A stretch of 64,000 nucleotides of DNA from assembly GCA_024516035.1 (NCBI GenBank), contig CM044961.1:30400195-30464194 (forward strand), written 5' to 3'. The position numbers and the translations under genes are program-made. Of this stretch, positions 35,692 to 50,822 are shown in pieces. A model generated the notes under the pieces. The model was not told where the DNA came from and searched no databases. It saw only the letters and a list, made by a program, of their open reading frames with translations. How positions within the stretch are numbered: the stretch's first letter is position 1; every line of letters starts with the position of its first letter. The stretch comes from Bactericera cockerelli. Its lineage: Eukaryota > Arthropoda > Insecta > Hemiptera > Triozidae.

Positions 35692-38691
35692 TCCAATACT
35701 CGATTTTCTTCCAAAATTACAGGAAATTTTTCATTTTTACCTGAAATTTTTCATCGCGAGATAAACATTAAATCGACCCAGAATATTAATTTGCGACGAG
35801 AGAGCTTTACAAATCCCGCCCTGCATAAAGTCATAAAATCACCTGGAACATTTTGCTAATTTAAAAGCTGTGTTGATGTTGCGAAATCGAAGGAGAAAGA
35901 GGAATTTGCAGGAAATTGTCGCAATTTCCGGACAAGATACGTCCTATGTACAAGATGATCGCCCTCTCTCTGTCCCATTTTCTACACTCTACCTCTTTTT
36001 CTTCTCCTTATCTATTTCACACTTTTCCTTCATTTAATCTTCAGGTCTTTTCTTTTTTTTCTCTTCAACAGATTTGATCAAATTTCTTTAGTACCTGTTA
36101 TGTCAAGATAGAAGGAAGTCACCTTTTACTTGTCTCCCTTTAGTAGAAATTCAGAAGTAGCGTCTTATGGAAATCATCGATAGTGATGTCAGTTGTTTGT
36201 GAATAAATTTTACTTTTTTCTCTCTCAAACACTTGGGCTCTTTTTGGCGTAATGTTATGAGTTCTGATTAAAAATCCCTTTCGTCTCGCTTGCAATTATG
36301 ACTTTTTCTTGAACCGATCTTGATCAATAAGGCGGCGGACTCGTAAACAAATAATAGAATGGTCCAATAATATTGTATCTGGAGTAGGACTAAAAGATAT
36401 TATTTCTACCAAAGGATCTCTATGGCTTTGCACTCTGTACAGCCTGTATGCTGTATGCAAAGAACCATGCCTCCTGTTGATACATACAGTGAGAACTGTA
36501 CAATATAGCTACAGTCTGCTACATTGATTGAAATACCTTTCCCTATTATTGATCATAAGTATGAAATAATTTCTCAACATTAACACTATTGAGTAAATGA
36601 TTCCTGAAATGTGTGGAATTGAAGGTAAAGCAGAGATACATCAAAACTTTTTTGAGCACCAAACCAGATTGGGCAAGAAAAAGTAGAAGACTATTCAGAA
36701 TTAAAAAATAAATAAAAAGCAAAATACTTCTAAGTTTCAACACAGTTCAAAACTTTACACCATAATCCCAAGAGAAGATTTCGTACCTCTGCTAGTCTAC
36801 TAGGACTACTACCATCTTGAAGAAATTATTTCTTCAAGTAGAAAAAAAAAGTACAAAAAAAAGTACAAAAAGACGTTCCTTTTATTCAATTACTTATTCA
36901 GAGCAAGAATAATATGAAACTTGTTGGAACAAAGGAGAGAATAAATGAATAAGAAAAAAGTTCTGCCCGAGGACAATATACCGAGTTCATGTTTGTGAAA
37001 ACTTGAGAAAAAAACGGCTGCTCAGACTTTCAGAGTTGCCTGAAGGTACAAGGGATTCCCTGGCAAAGGATTTCCTTTCTGAATTCAATATTCACATGAC
37101 TTGTTACCTATGCGTTCTATGCAACATGAAGAAAAATTGAAAAAGAATGCATGAGATTTATGAAGAATAGTTGAGAAGAAATATTGACATCATACTTTTA
37201 TTATGAGAATACTACTCATCATCATTATCATCATCATAGGGTAGCATCATCGTGTTCAATGGTCCCCAAACTTGATATTTTCATCAAGTTTATACAAAGA
37301 GGCTAATAATACACAAGGGCCCCCAGAAAGAAGTAAATTAAATTCAATGTTTCTACTTCTACATATACTGACGTTGTTCAAGGTGGCTAAAAAGCTAAGC
37401 CAGTGAAAAAGTGAAAAATACAGACTTTGTGCTTTCAGTATGCATTGCACTTTTTTTATTACAATTGTGAAAAAAAAAAAAAACGCTTGCATACGAGTCT
37501 GCAACCATTGGGACATTTTCATCTTTACTATTCAAGGTCTGTGTGTGTTTGTAGGCAGTGCCTGTATGACGTTGCTTAACTTATTCAAGGTCTAAAACTT
37601 AACTGACCAAATTTCGTATTGTGCGCATGACACATACTTTTTCTCTTCTCTCTTTTTATAATTTAATATTTCGTTATTCTGCGCATGACACATACTTTTT
37701 CTCTTCTCTCTTTTTATAATTTAATATTTCGTTACATAATTTCGTTACATAATTTCGTCACATAATTTCGTTACATAATTTTGGTTATGTGCCAGAGCAA
37801 AGACATGAAAATGTCAAAAGAAAGTGCGCATGACACATACTTTTTCTCTTCTCTCTTTTTATAATTTAATATTTCGTTACATAATTTCGTTACATAATTT
37901 CGTCACATAATTTCGTTACATAATTTCGTCACATAATTTCGTTACATAATTTTGGTTATGTGCCAGAGCAAAGACATGAAAATGTCAATTTAATATTTCG
38001 TTACATAATTTCGTTACATAATTTCGTTACATAATTTCGTCACATAATTTCGTTACATAATTTCGTCACTTAATTTCGTTACATAATTTTGGTTATGTGC
38101 CAGAGCAAAGACATGAAAATGTCAAAAGAAGAATAGGATATCTTTGAGATGTGTATTTTGTACAGAGATGGAAAAACACTACCATTAAAAAAAAATATTT
38201 GTGTTAATCACAATCGTGATATCACAACTACCCAAACAGTCAAAACTCGCTTTACTAAATTTTTGCTTAACTTAGGACTTGAACCACCGACCTCCGATTG
38301 ATGCTTTTTTGATCGAGCTACTGAGGCCGGCTGCTTACACAACCAGAATTTACGACACATTGGGGGCGTTATTTTTATGTGTGAATTAAACTTTGGTCCA
38401 ATTTAACCAATTTCTCTTAGTTGTATTTTTAAACCAAATTCTTTCTATGTCACATTTCATCATAGAAAAATCATTTCATCATTCACGTCAAACTTACCAC
38501 TTTATCCTTTTTCTATGTCTGTAGAATCTATTAATTACTTTTTCATTAATATCATGATCTTGTTCTTTGGTTTTCTTCTCATTTGTACTTGCCCTTTTAC
38601 TTACACAGTTCACCCACTACTTCTTATCTCTTTCATTTTTATTCTGCTTCTACGACTTTTACCTACTTCGTCAATATCATTATCTTGTTTG

Positions 38692-38723
<32 letters not shown>

Positions 38724-41700
38724 CTCATTCGTCTTGTTTTGTTCTTCTACCTACACATTTCACCCACATTTTTTCAGCTTTTTCGTTTATCCTTCTTTGA
38801 TGGCTATTTCTTCTAAACAATATTTTTTTATTTATTATTATTATTATGACCTTGCAATTTTACTTCCGAGAAATTTCTAATATTAGAAATCGGAAGTATT
38901 GTGTTCGTTTTTGTAAAAAAAAATATTTTTTTGCTCCGATTTCAATTTTTTTCATATTTCTGGACGTTTCATAACCTACTGAGTAAATTTGGTTTTTGTG
39001 TCGGTCTGTCGGTCTGTCGGTCTGTCGGTCTGTCGGTCTGTCGATCCGTCGATCCCGGTCTGTATCGATTTCCGTTGTCTGTAACGATCCTTCGCGCAAA
39101 TCTCGGAAACTACTAGACCGATTTTGTTGAAATTTTGCGCACATCTAGGAGACATTCTGTAGATGGTCCCATTTTAAATTCATCGAATTCATACTAGCGG
39201 TTTTGGGTGAAAGAGACCATGCGCCTGACCACTAACTTTTTACTTAAACGCTTATATCTCGTGAACGTTACACCCGATTTTGATGAAATTTTGTAAGAAC
39301 ATGCAAATTACTGTTTTACTTAAGTTATTTATATTTATTTCTAAATTAATTATAATTTGACTTTGATATTTAAGAAAATCCAAAATTTTGGACAAAAAAG
39401 TAAAAAAATAAGGACCACGACTTGCCGATACAGAATTTTTTGTAGAATCTAGAATGTAGAAAAAACGGTTTTCTATCATATAAAACAAATTTGAAGAAAA
39501 TCGGTTCATCCGTTTTGGAGATACAAGTAATTTAGTATAAAAACTCAAAATTCGCACGTGTAAACAATGTGAAACAATCACGAGGAAGTATTGTGTCCAT
39601 AATTGGCAGTGTTTTTTTCTTGGTCTTCTACTTTTAGATTTTATCCTGCTCCTCATGTTTTTCCTTCAATGGTGTCTTTTTCGTCCTCATCAATTTTAAC
39701 ATTTTTAATTATTCTTCTATTTTTTTCAGAGAGAAAATTAAAAGTTTTCTGGTTTTTCTTGTATTTTTTATCAAAGAATACTAATACCAGGAAGACAATA
39801 AAATTGATGTCCTTAATTGGGTTCGATTTACAAAATGAATTCAGCCGTAAAATGTGGCAATGCCAGAACCAACCAACCAACCTCAACTTGAGGTTGGCCA
39901 AAAATGCCAAACCAACTTGAATGGATACAAGCCAATTGCTAGTGAAAGATTTAATCATAAACTTAAATGTTATACAGAATCTAATAACTCATTATCAATT
40001 AAGTTCACAATTTTATCAGTCCGTTAGTGTCAATGCAATCCATACATACCTAGTATTTACATACATACCTAATATTTACATGCAAACCTAGTATTTACAT
40101 TACATACCTAGTATTTACACATAGACGACCGCCATGTTTTTAGTGAGATCTACAGTGGGACCGGCTATAATTAAGTTAGACGACTCCGTGTGCATGCGTG
40201 TGCCAACTTGGCACACCTAGTTCATTCCGTACAAATACACGAGTACCACTGGTGGTACACCCGGTCATCTAAGTGTTAAAAAAATTACATATCTAATGTT
40301 TCTTTTTCCCCAAGGAACTTTGTTCCTAAGGTTTAATGTTCCTAAGTCGGCACAACAGGGAATATTTTATTCTCTATTTAGACTAGAATAAATCAATTAT
40401 ATTATTTATAATAACTAATGCAAAAATATAAATAAAACCCGACCTCAGAAACTGGATCGATAACGCGGCGGACTTGTAACTTGGAGGTCGGTGGTTCAAG
40501 TCCTGATTTCAGCGTAGTTTTAGTAAAGCGAGTTTGAGTAGTTGTGATACCACAAAATTGATTAACACAAATAAAATAACTTTTAAATATATAAATTTGA
40601 TTATTTGAATAAAAAAAATGTTTCTAAGTAGGGTCACAAGTCACAGCCCCAAAATGGACACATGCATGGTAAAAGAATTATTTGTGAACATACTATGTAT
40701 ATTATACACCTCGGCCGAGGTGTGAAGAACGCCTATACAAAAAAAGAGACAGCCCGGCAGAGTGTAAGGTATTATACACAATAAAATATTGATTGATTGA
40801 TTGAAAAGAATGAGAAAGAAAATACTCACCACAAAAATGGCGACCCAGGCCAGTCCAATGTTGTCAAACGAGATGGTTCCCTGGAAGGGATTCTGCCCCT
40901 GACTCTTGCACTCGGTGTAGTACTGGTTCCAATTGACGCAATCAGTGGCGGTCGGGATGTTGTTGCTCCAGGGCAGAGCAGTGGAGTTGCACACTTGATC
41001 TCCTGGGGAACAGAATCATGGCTTTATTACGAGATATAATAATACGTAGTCACCTAGTCACCGTTGCCGACGACCTGACTAGCAGTGCATAGTTCAAAAT
41101 GGTTCATTGCGAAATTGCCCTCTATTGTCAATAAAATAATTTAACTTTGTGTTTTACCCTTCTAATCCTGCTATTGTCAGTTAAACAATTGTACATAGGT
41201 TCGACATACTAACTGCAAAATAATATAGTCACCGTTGCCGAGTGAGTTAGCGCGCTAGGCAATGCACGCATGGTGACCTGGGTTCGATCCCCAGCGGGGC
41301 AGGATTTTTTCTGCTCTGTTCTTGGGTGTTCGGGGTCCACTCATACCTCGCGAGGAAAAATGAATAGCTGCGGGAAAATCAAAATGGGTAAAAATCGAAC
41401 ATTGAAGAAAAAAAAAAAAAAACATTACATCACTAGTTAAAAAAACTGTCCAAAACCCAAGTTGGAATGCCAGCTAATAGTGCTAATACTTACCTAATTT
41501 GTACAGAGGTAAGTTGGAACAATAGTGCATGCCGTTATCGTCGTGTCTGGAGCAGATGTAATCCTTCTCCTGATTTTTGTACTGGAAGTAAGTTGGTAAG
41601 TTCCTGAAACAAATAGTGGATTTGTCAATGAAGTAAATTGAAAGGAAAATAAGAAATGATGAAGCACAACTTACTAGTGCTATTAACCAACGACCTCTGG

Positions 41701-44700
41701 GTTACAAGCCCGCCGCTTTGTTGATCAAGCTCCTGAGATCGGTTTACTGGTGTAAAAATTGGTAAAGTAAAATTGGTAAAATAAAATTGCTAAAGTAAAA
41801 TTTGTAAAATAAAATTGGTAAAGTAAAATTGGTAAAATAAAATTGGTAGAGTAAAATTGGTAAAGCGAAATTGGTAAAGTAGAAATGACAAAGTAGAAAG
41901 TACGAAATGGAAAGTACGCAAACCCTCTCACTCATCTCGAGATACGGAACAATTACCTCCACTTGTTCTTTTCATATAATTCTTATTAAAAAGTTCGCTC
42001 CAACTTTTAAGCTCTGACAATGCAGGGACGCCCAGTGGCGGCAGTGGCGTACAAAATGGGGTCCAGGACACCAATCGGGCCAACGCCGGAGATCTATCAA
42101 CTGGATAAAAGAGAAAGACTTTCAGGTGAAATTTATTATTATTATTAAATGCTTTATTGGATACAAAGACATATAAATATGTACAATTAGTACAATGCAA
42201 ATAATTAATATAAAAAATAATGAAAAAAATGGAAACAATGTAAGTAATAAAATGGAAAAAATAGATAAATACATACTTACATATGTCCTAACTAAAGGGC
42301 GGGCTTATTGCCTGTGGCAATCTCTTCCACCCAACCCAATTTACTTCTTTGTATTTGAAAACAATTTATTTCTAAAAAAATTTCCGGTCCATTGCCAGTG
42401 CTCTTATATACAAGTTCGACTGCATTGGCTTTTGTTTGGATAGGATTTCATCTTCAGAAAAAAGAAATCCTACAATATAATAATAATAATAATGTGTTTC
42501 TTTGTGTTATTATAACACAACTTTAGTGGGTACCGCAGTATTATAGGACTTTTCCGTATCTTTAATATCCCAATATTTTATTTTTGCCTATAATTCCGCC
42601 ACTGGTCGCTGCTAACATTAAAGCAGCTACTCATTTTTCCTCACAAGGACCCCGAACAGTCCGAACACCCAAGTACAGAGCATAAAAATCCTAATATTAG
42701 TAATCGGAAGTAACATTGTGGTCGCTTCTGTAAAAAAATATTTTTATTCTAGTACAGTTTCCCTCTGAAATCCGCCACGATTCATTTTTTCTTTGTTCGA
42801 AAGAAGAAGAAAATAACAAAAAAGTTTGTACTTTTTTGTTTTGAAATAAATCTTGAAAATATAAAGTTTAGATCTGACATAAAGAGAAAGCAAATCTGTG
42901 CAGCTAGTTCGCCCGTAGTAACTATAGATCATACCGTAATTCAGACAGGTATTTTCGTAGACTAAAGCAGAGGTGTCACAAAGTCTGCGTTGGTGACATA
43001 GCAGTGGCTAACAAGCCACTGCTTGTTAGCCACTTGTACAGGAAAGTCCAAGTCCTCATGATCGCACATAGAAATATGTGGTTCAGGACGAGCCAACTTT
43101 GAAATAAAGTTGGCTGGAGACCATCACTCACTCTTCCAGCTGTAGCCAAGTACAACAACAACAACAACATTATATCACAGTGGTCTGGCTTTGTCTTGCG
43201 CTTACTAGTGGAATAATGGTCTTTAATAGTCCATTATTCCGGGCAGCATAAATAAGACGATATTATTATTATAGCATAAATAAGACGATATAGCATAAAT
43301 AAGACGATATTAGACGATACAGACGATAAGTCTGTCCCGGTAGCTCAGTGGTAAAGGCGGCGGTCTGGTAATCCAGAGGTCGCGGGTTCGAAACCCAGCC
43401 GGGACATGACAAGTTATCCTCCCATTTGGGATTTTTACCACATAATAATATGTCTTGGGCTTACTGCTGGAATAATGAGACTTTAATAGTCTTAATCGGA
43501 CAGTATAAATAAGGCGATATTATTATTATTATTATCCTTTAATAATTTGGATATCAGAATAATAATATGAATATAATAGTAAGTATAAGAATAGGTTCCG
43601 AATAAGAATAATTAAGATATTATTTTTTACTAACTGTAGTCTTACTGTTTCGGTGTTTCGAAATAACTACATATATTATGCCTACAAAAAAATATTTTCT
43701 TTTTCTGAACGTTTTTCTCTTATAACCAGGTTTCTTTTAAAAAAGAGGTTATTTTCCTTCGAAGAAAGACACATTTGACATTGAAATTGTTCTCTTATGT
43801 ATCCAATTTTGACTGTACATACTACTATAATATCCATTCTTGTATTTAAAAATAAAACCTCAACCTCCATTTTTTTTTTTTTTTTTATTTTTTTTAACCA
43901 ACACCAACAAAACCTTCCTCTTTCGGCAGGCTTAAACATCAGCGTATAAAATTTCTACCGCTGAGCAAATTCACCTCTTTGGAAATTCAACGCACGTTCC
44001 ATGTTTCCAATATTTTTATCATCGGGTTTCATAAGCTTCCAAAGGTACCGGTGAGATGTCAACCGCGCCACAAACACAAGAGGATTACTTTTTTGATTGC
44101 TGAAGTAAAAGTTAAAAAATAGCACTAGCTAGTTTAGGGAGACTTTTTTTTCTAGGTGAAGGAATCTTCTTGTCTGGAGTTCGATAGTTCAAGTCCTGGT
44201 TTCAGCGTAGATTTAGTAAACCATAGGCAATAACCCCGCCCTTTAGTCAGGACATATGTATTTATCTATTTCTTTCCATTTTATTGTTTACGTATATTGT
44301 TTCCATTTTTTCTATTTTTTATAATAATTATTTGTACTGTACATATATATATGTACATGTTTTTTATTTAATAAAGCATTTGATGATAATAATAATAGTA
44401 ATAATTATAATAAAGCTAGGGTGGGTAGTTGTGCTATCACGAAAGTAATTAACACAAATATAAAAGAGTTGGGTGGAAAAGATTGCCACTAGCAATAACC
44501 CCGCCCTTTAGGTAGGACATTAACTTCATTATCTTTTTTTTTCCTGTATCTTTGCTTAATCTTATTGTTTTTCTTTATAATTTCATTCTATTTTACTATT
44601 ATGTATAAAGCTTAAAAAAAACTATTTTCGTCATTTTACTTACTTGGGGTAGGTGACGTTAGGGAGCGGTTTGAGGAAGCATCGCTGTCTTAGGATCCCT

Positions 44701-46728
44701 TCCCAAAGCTGGACCCCGATGATTCCGAATATAAAGAAGACGAAGAAACACAGTAGGAGAACGTTGCCCAACATAGGCAACGTGTCCAGAAGCAGCATCA
44801 CCAGGATTCGCATGCCTGGAACAGAGAGCGAGTCACGTAATGATAGAAAAATCTGTTTTTTTACTGTATATCTGTAGTAAAAATAAGATATACCTATCTG
44901 TAGATCTTATTGAACCAATAAATAAGACTATACTGATAGTAAAAACTCTTTAATCCTATAAACTGGTAGAATAAAATAGTAAGGTATTAATTTGTAATTG
45001 TTAAAAAAACTTTTGAGCCAGCGTCAATGACACGTTAAAAGTGCCAGTTCTCTTTGCTGAAAATAATTAACATTGTAGTTTTTTAACTTGAGTTGAAAAG
45101 GAAAAGAAAAAATTACCTACAAGGTATAAAAAGTATTTTTTCTTCTTTCATATTTGTGAATTGACAGAACCTCCCGCCCCTCTGACTTGATATGAAAATT
45201 AAGGTCGACCACAATGAGACAGGCACACCTGCAGGCACGCCTGGTGTGGATACGAAGGGCTAACAGTTATGGCGGAGGGCTAACCGTTATGGCGGAGGTG
45301 CTGATAGAAATAAATAACCGGGGGAAATTTCGCAACACGAAACGATTAATTATTCAAAATGCGAATTAAATATTGCGGAGTTCTGTGGTCGTTCATTTAT
45401 GAAATTTCATATTTGCGAATTCAAATTTTGCACCCCAACAGTTCCACCTTCGCTTTTACCTCCCCCGATCCCCTGTTAGTAGATATTGAAAATTACATAC
45501 TGGGTAACCAGCCAACCTTCGTGACGTAGTGGTTGTGACTACTGCCCGCAGTCCAGAGATCCCGAGTTCGATTCCCGGTTGAGGCAGATTTTTCGAAGAA
45601 AATTCTGTTCCCTACGAACACCTGAGGCTGGTATTTCCGGTCCTATCCACCTACCCAGACTATGTGAGGTGAATCTGGGTAGCTGATACGATTCCCAGCG
45701 AATGGAGGGTAAAAGCCCGTCCTGATTATCTATCTCAAATCAGAACGTTTAAAATAATAATAATAATAATACTGGGTGACCAACTCAATCGTTAACACAG
45801 CGAGCTCGTAACTTGAAGGTCGGTTGTTGAAACTCGAGACCTGGCCCTCGTTATAAAAACAACTCTCATTCCGAAAATTCCCGAATCTCCCTTTCAACCG
45901 TCACACAACGCAATCTGATTGGTTCAATTGAACGCAATAACCAATCAGAGTGCGTTGTGTGACGGTTGGAACGGAGATTCGGGATTTGAAGAGTGGAGAG
46001 TGTTCCTGGAACTGGTTTGACTCAGTTGCTCCAATGTTGCCTGATAATAAAACAACAACAAACTTTTTCTAATCGACAACACTGTATGATTCCAGCATAC
46101 CTTATACGCTGTAGTTCGTAATAAACATCACGATGTTGCTACGTAGCATCTCGTCTAGCGTACGCCCATGATGTTGCTAGATATCAAAGGCCAATTTAAT
46201 AGACAAAAATGATAGCTTTAGTCATTGCTTAGCATCAGTTTTCCCTACCTCACACAGTACGCCATACGAGACTTTCGCCCTAAAATTTACTGTCTGAAAA
46301 ATAATTAAATAATAGTAATAATATCTTTTTCTGCGAACTATTGCTAATGTTGATCACTCTCCGGTGGCACATATTTTCGAAACAATGCAATCCCATTCTA
46401 GATTTTTCTTAGAAAATACAGTACGTATATAGGCCGGTACGAGGATAATAACATTACTAACTAACCTGTAAGGGGTTGTTATTCTTCAGTGACAAAAAAG
46501 CCCACCCTGTATATTTTGTCATACATGGCATCACTGTAGGTACTGCTTATACTTTTTGCTCTATTTTTTGCAAAATTTCATATTCGCAAAACCCCAAGTA
46601 TTGTTTTGTTTATTTTTATTTCTACCTTTTTGCAATGCTATTCCCATTTGCAATATTCTTCTTCCTCTTTCCCTCTATCTCTCTCTCTCTCTCTCTTTTT
46701 GTATCTCTCTCTCACACTCTCTCTTTCT

Positions 46729-46764
<36 letters not shown>

Positions 46765-49700
46765 TTCTTCTTCACTAACTCTCTCTAATTTTCTCTGCCT
46801 TCTCCTCCCAACCTCTCTCTCTCCCTCATATACCCAATATACATCTCCTTCTCTACCTCCCTCTCCTCTTCATATACTCTCTATCCCTCTCCCTCTCCCA
46901 TATATGTATATCCTCTATCCTTCTCCTTCTCTTCCTCCCTCTCCTTATCTCATTCATATACTCTATCCCTCTCCCTCTTCCATATATACCCTCTATTCCT
47001 CTCCTTCTCTCCCTCCCTCTCCTTGTCTCCTTCATATACTCTTTATCCCTCTCCCATATATACCCTCTATCCTTCTCCTTCACTTCCTGCCTCTCCTTCT
47101 CTCCTTCATATACTCTCTATCTCTCTCCCTCTCCCATGTATAACCTCTATTCCTCTCCTTCTCTCCCTCTCTCTCCAATGTTCTCCCCCCACCCATAAAT
47201 AAAATATTTATGATCACAATAATAATGCCATGAATAACGAACAAATATCTTGCGGATTCTGAATATTTTTCGCTCGCATACAAAATACACAACAAATAGC
47301 GAATATTACAAAATTGCTGCAAAAACGGGAACAAAATAATACAGTTTTTATTTGACTGGGTATCATGAAGATTTGATATCTGAAGAATGGCTAATTTCAA
47401 GTTATCTATTCTTTAGAAAGTTAGTTATTTATCCTGTCACGGTATCTATTCTTTAGAAAGTTAGTTATCTATTCTTTCAAGTTATCTTTTCTTTAGAAAG
47501 TTAGTTATCTATTCTTTCAAGTTATCTATTCTTTAGAAAGTTAGTTATCTATTCTTTAGAAAGTTAGTTAGCCATCCTGTCACGGTATCTATTCTTTAGA
47601 AAGTTAGTTATCAATTATTTCAAGTTATCTATTCTTTAGAAAGTTAGTTATCTATTATTTCAAGATATCTATTCTTTAGAAAGTTAGTTATCTATTCTTT
47701 CAAGTTATCTTTTCTTTAGAAAGTTAGGCAATTTGAAGGTTAGATTTCTTTGGTGCTTTTACAACAATCATTGTCAAGGAATGAGAACTTTTTTTTTCTA
47801 TACCGCAGGTCATAATTATGAAAACTCTAGCCATAACTCACCCAGCCTGGGTAGAGCCGTTATTATAGACAGACGGCGAATTGCGGATAAGCATCAACAG
47901 GTGCCGCAACACAATTTCAAAGCTAGACTAAAACCTAGCAACATCAGATATTGGCTCGTTCACAGTTTTCTTGCGTCTTATTTTTTAACACTAAAAATTA
48001 CACCTACGTATGTATGTACCTCCGTAAACTCTTACAATACATATGTTGACCCAGCACCTAAATGGGAAGTATTGTGTCACTTCTCGCCCATTAGAGGGGA
48101 GGCATACTACGGGATGGGCAAGCTACAACACAGACCACAAGTATTTACAGTAGCTTCTGTTTCATGGCGACGAAATAAAAAAGCAAGTGAAAGACTAATC
48201 TTAAAAAAAAAATTATACATTTAATTCCCTTTTCCTTTTCGCACGAGCGACGATAAAACAGAGTAATTGCTTCGTCTAAGAAAACGAAGAGAGGAAAAAA
48301 GAGAAGAAAAAAAATAAGAAGAAAGAGTAGCAGATAAAAAAGGCGAACGAAAAATATGAAACAATGACGTCACAGAACGAGAATTCCCGGAAAAAAGCCT
48401 GCAAAAACTTTATGAGCAAGTCTGGAGATCATTTTCCAGGAAAAACTACTGCAATGTGTTGACTTGTTGAGTCATGACTTTTGACAAGCCCTCATGACGT
48501 CCAAAGCAAGATGTGAAAACAAACTCATGTACGGCCATGCCTAAGTTAATTTTAAATTTAGTCCCTTTGCATCAAATTTCATTGATTTTTTTAATATACA
48601 AAAAATTCTATTAATAAGTTAACAAGTAATAAATAATGAAATCAAATTCATATTTAAAATAAATTACAAGAATTTTCTATGCACTCACTTGGAATTCGGT
48701 TGATAGCCCGCAAAGGTCTGAGTACCCTAATGGTGCGAATAGCGGTGAAGTTCATATTGTCCATGTTCATGCAATACTCCAGTGCCCTGGAACAGACATA
48801 GAAACAAAGTTAGTTTGGATAGTTTGAAGAAATATTTTTATTCAAATTTGATTAAAAATATTTCTTCAAATTTGATTAAAAATATTTCTTCAAACTTAGA
48901 AGCTAAACCTTAGGAAAAATAGCTTCGTATATGTTACCTTGTTGTAAAATAAATAAATTGAAGAAGAAAAAAAATCAATCTACATAGTTTGGACAAGAAA
49001 CATAAACACTATAGACTAATATTTATTAGAGATTTGGACAATGGATATGTTATAAAAAATTGTAAAAAAAGAGAGGACAGAAATAATAAAGTGAAAATTT
49101 ATTATTCGGAGTTAACTGGCAGAGAATGTCGAAATAATCATAAAGATGTCCTTGTCCAACCAGACTTCTAGAAAGGAAAGGCTTATTTCACCTATTACAT
49201 AATTACACTGGAGTGCACAATGACAGGAATGCAACTGTTTTTTTTTTTTTTTTTTTTTTTCCTTGAACACCTTGTATTTCCAAGCAGATACAAAGTGTTG
49301 TAGCTTCTGTTGTAGATAATATTTTCAGATGATTTTTATTTTGTATAAAAACCCATTTTCAAGATTTACACTCAATAAAAGAAAAGAAAAAAAAGTATAT
49401 AAAAATATTGCAACCCATGGAAGGCAAAATGTAAACTTGTGAAACACAGGATTTTAGATTATTATAATTTTTTTTATTTTTTTGAAAAACCTAAAATGCA
49501 CTGTTTATTTAATATTTTTTCCTATTATTAGTAGGTCATATTGGAATTGCTTCTCGATTTTTAGGAAAAATCGAAATATAATCAAAATTAACGGTTTTCT
49601 AAGCGTGTTCTACATTGACTCTAAAATCCTTTGTTTTTGCCAAATTTATTTCTTGTATTGATTGTAAATGTTTTCTTTTATTAATTAATCTGTAAAAAAA

Positions 49701-50781
49701 AAAAACAAAATCATCTGAAAATGTTAACAAGTAACAACAATAGAATTTACCAAACTTTGTAGTCTGTAGCCAATCAGACTTCCAAAATCGTATAACTTAT
49801 AATCATTTACCATATGGAATAAATTAATATACATGAGATTTTTTTTATGACATTAAACACCTCCCCTTCACTCTAACGCTATAAAAACGCCACCAATAAT
49901 ACCAAAAATGACAAAATAAACTACACATTCGAAACAAAAAGGTCGCTTTAATGTCAAAATAAATGCCGCCCAAAAACAACGTCGTGAATTCAAAATGCCT
50001 AACAGAAAAAAAACTTGGACATAAATTTTATTCACCTGCTTGTCTAGACGGGGGTCAAAAAATAAATTATACAACGTTCCTGAGTGCTAAAAAACACAGT
50101 AATTTTCATCCAGTTCGTATAAAAAATAATAAAAAAAATTCTCGTATTTATGTACAAACAGAACCGTTTTAAATATGTAATTACAATAAATTAATTTAAT
50201 TCTATTATTTGCGAGAACAAAACAGAAAGGATGGCGAATAAATTTTACGGACTGACTGCACACCTGTTGAGCATAGAGGTAGAGACAAAAGGAAGTGAGG
50301 AAGAGAGAGAAGGAAAGGAGGAAAGGAGGAGAATGGAGAGGATAGAAAGAAAGAGGTTAGGAAAGAAGAACTACAGTTGAATTTGAATATAAGAAAACTC
50401 AAGGAAGCGTATTTTTTTCCTCTATATCCAGGTTTCTCTTATAAAAAGATTATTTTACCTTATAGTGAGGTAAACTGGACCCGAAAATATAGTGAGGTAA
50501 ATTGGACCTCATATATAAAGGTTTCTCATAGTTCGAGGTTTGACAGTAGAAGGAGAAGGGAAGGGTCGAGGAGGTAGAGATTAGACAGGAAGGAAAGTAG
50601 AAAGAAGGAAAAGAAAAGAAGGGTAAGAGGAGCGGAAGAAGGGAAGAGATAAAGAGGAAACACAGGAAGAGTCGAAAGAAATATGAGATGACTAGAAATT
50701 TAAGATAGAACAGTGTAAAGAGAAAAATAAGAGACTGAGATGAAAGAAGTTAAGAGAAAAGGAGAAAAAAGGGAAGCTTAC

Positions 50782-50822
<41 letters not shown>

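Noticed and set aside
37618..38125. CRISPR array
   Set aside because: The interval units are not unique spacers but are themselves repeated; this is eukaryotic satellite DNA.
43328..43400. Functional tRNA gene
   Set aside because: The acceptor and boxes look good, but the SINE C body follows directly and four sister copies share it; the outer T-stem pairs are mismatched.
47733..48224. 163-codon plus frame
   Set aside because: No recognisable motif, a decayed SINE fragment inside, and it starts at the edge of a minisatellite.
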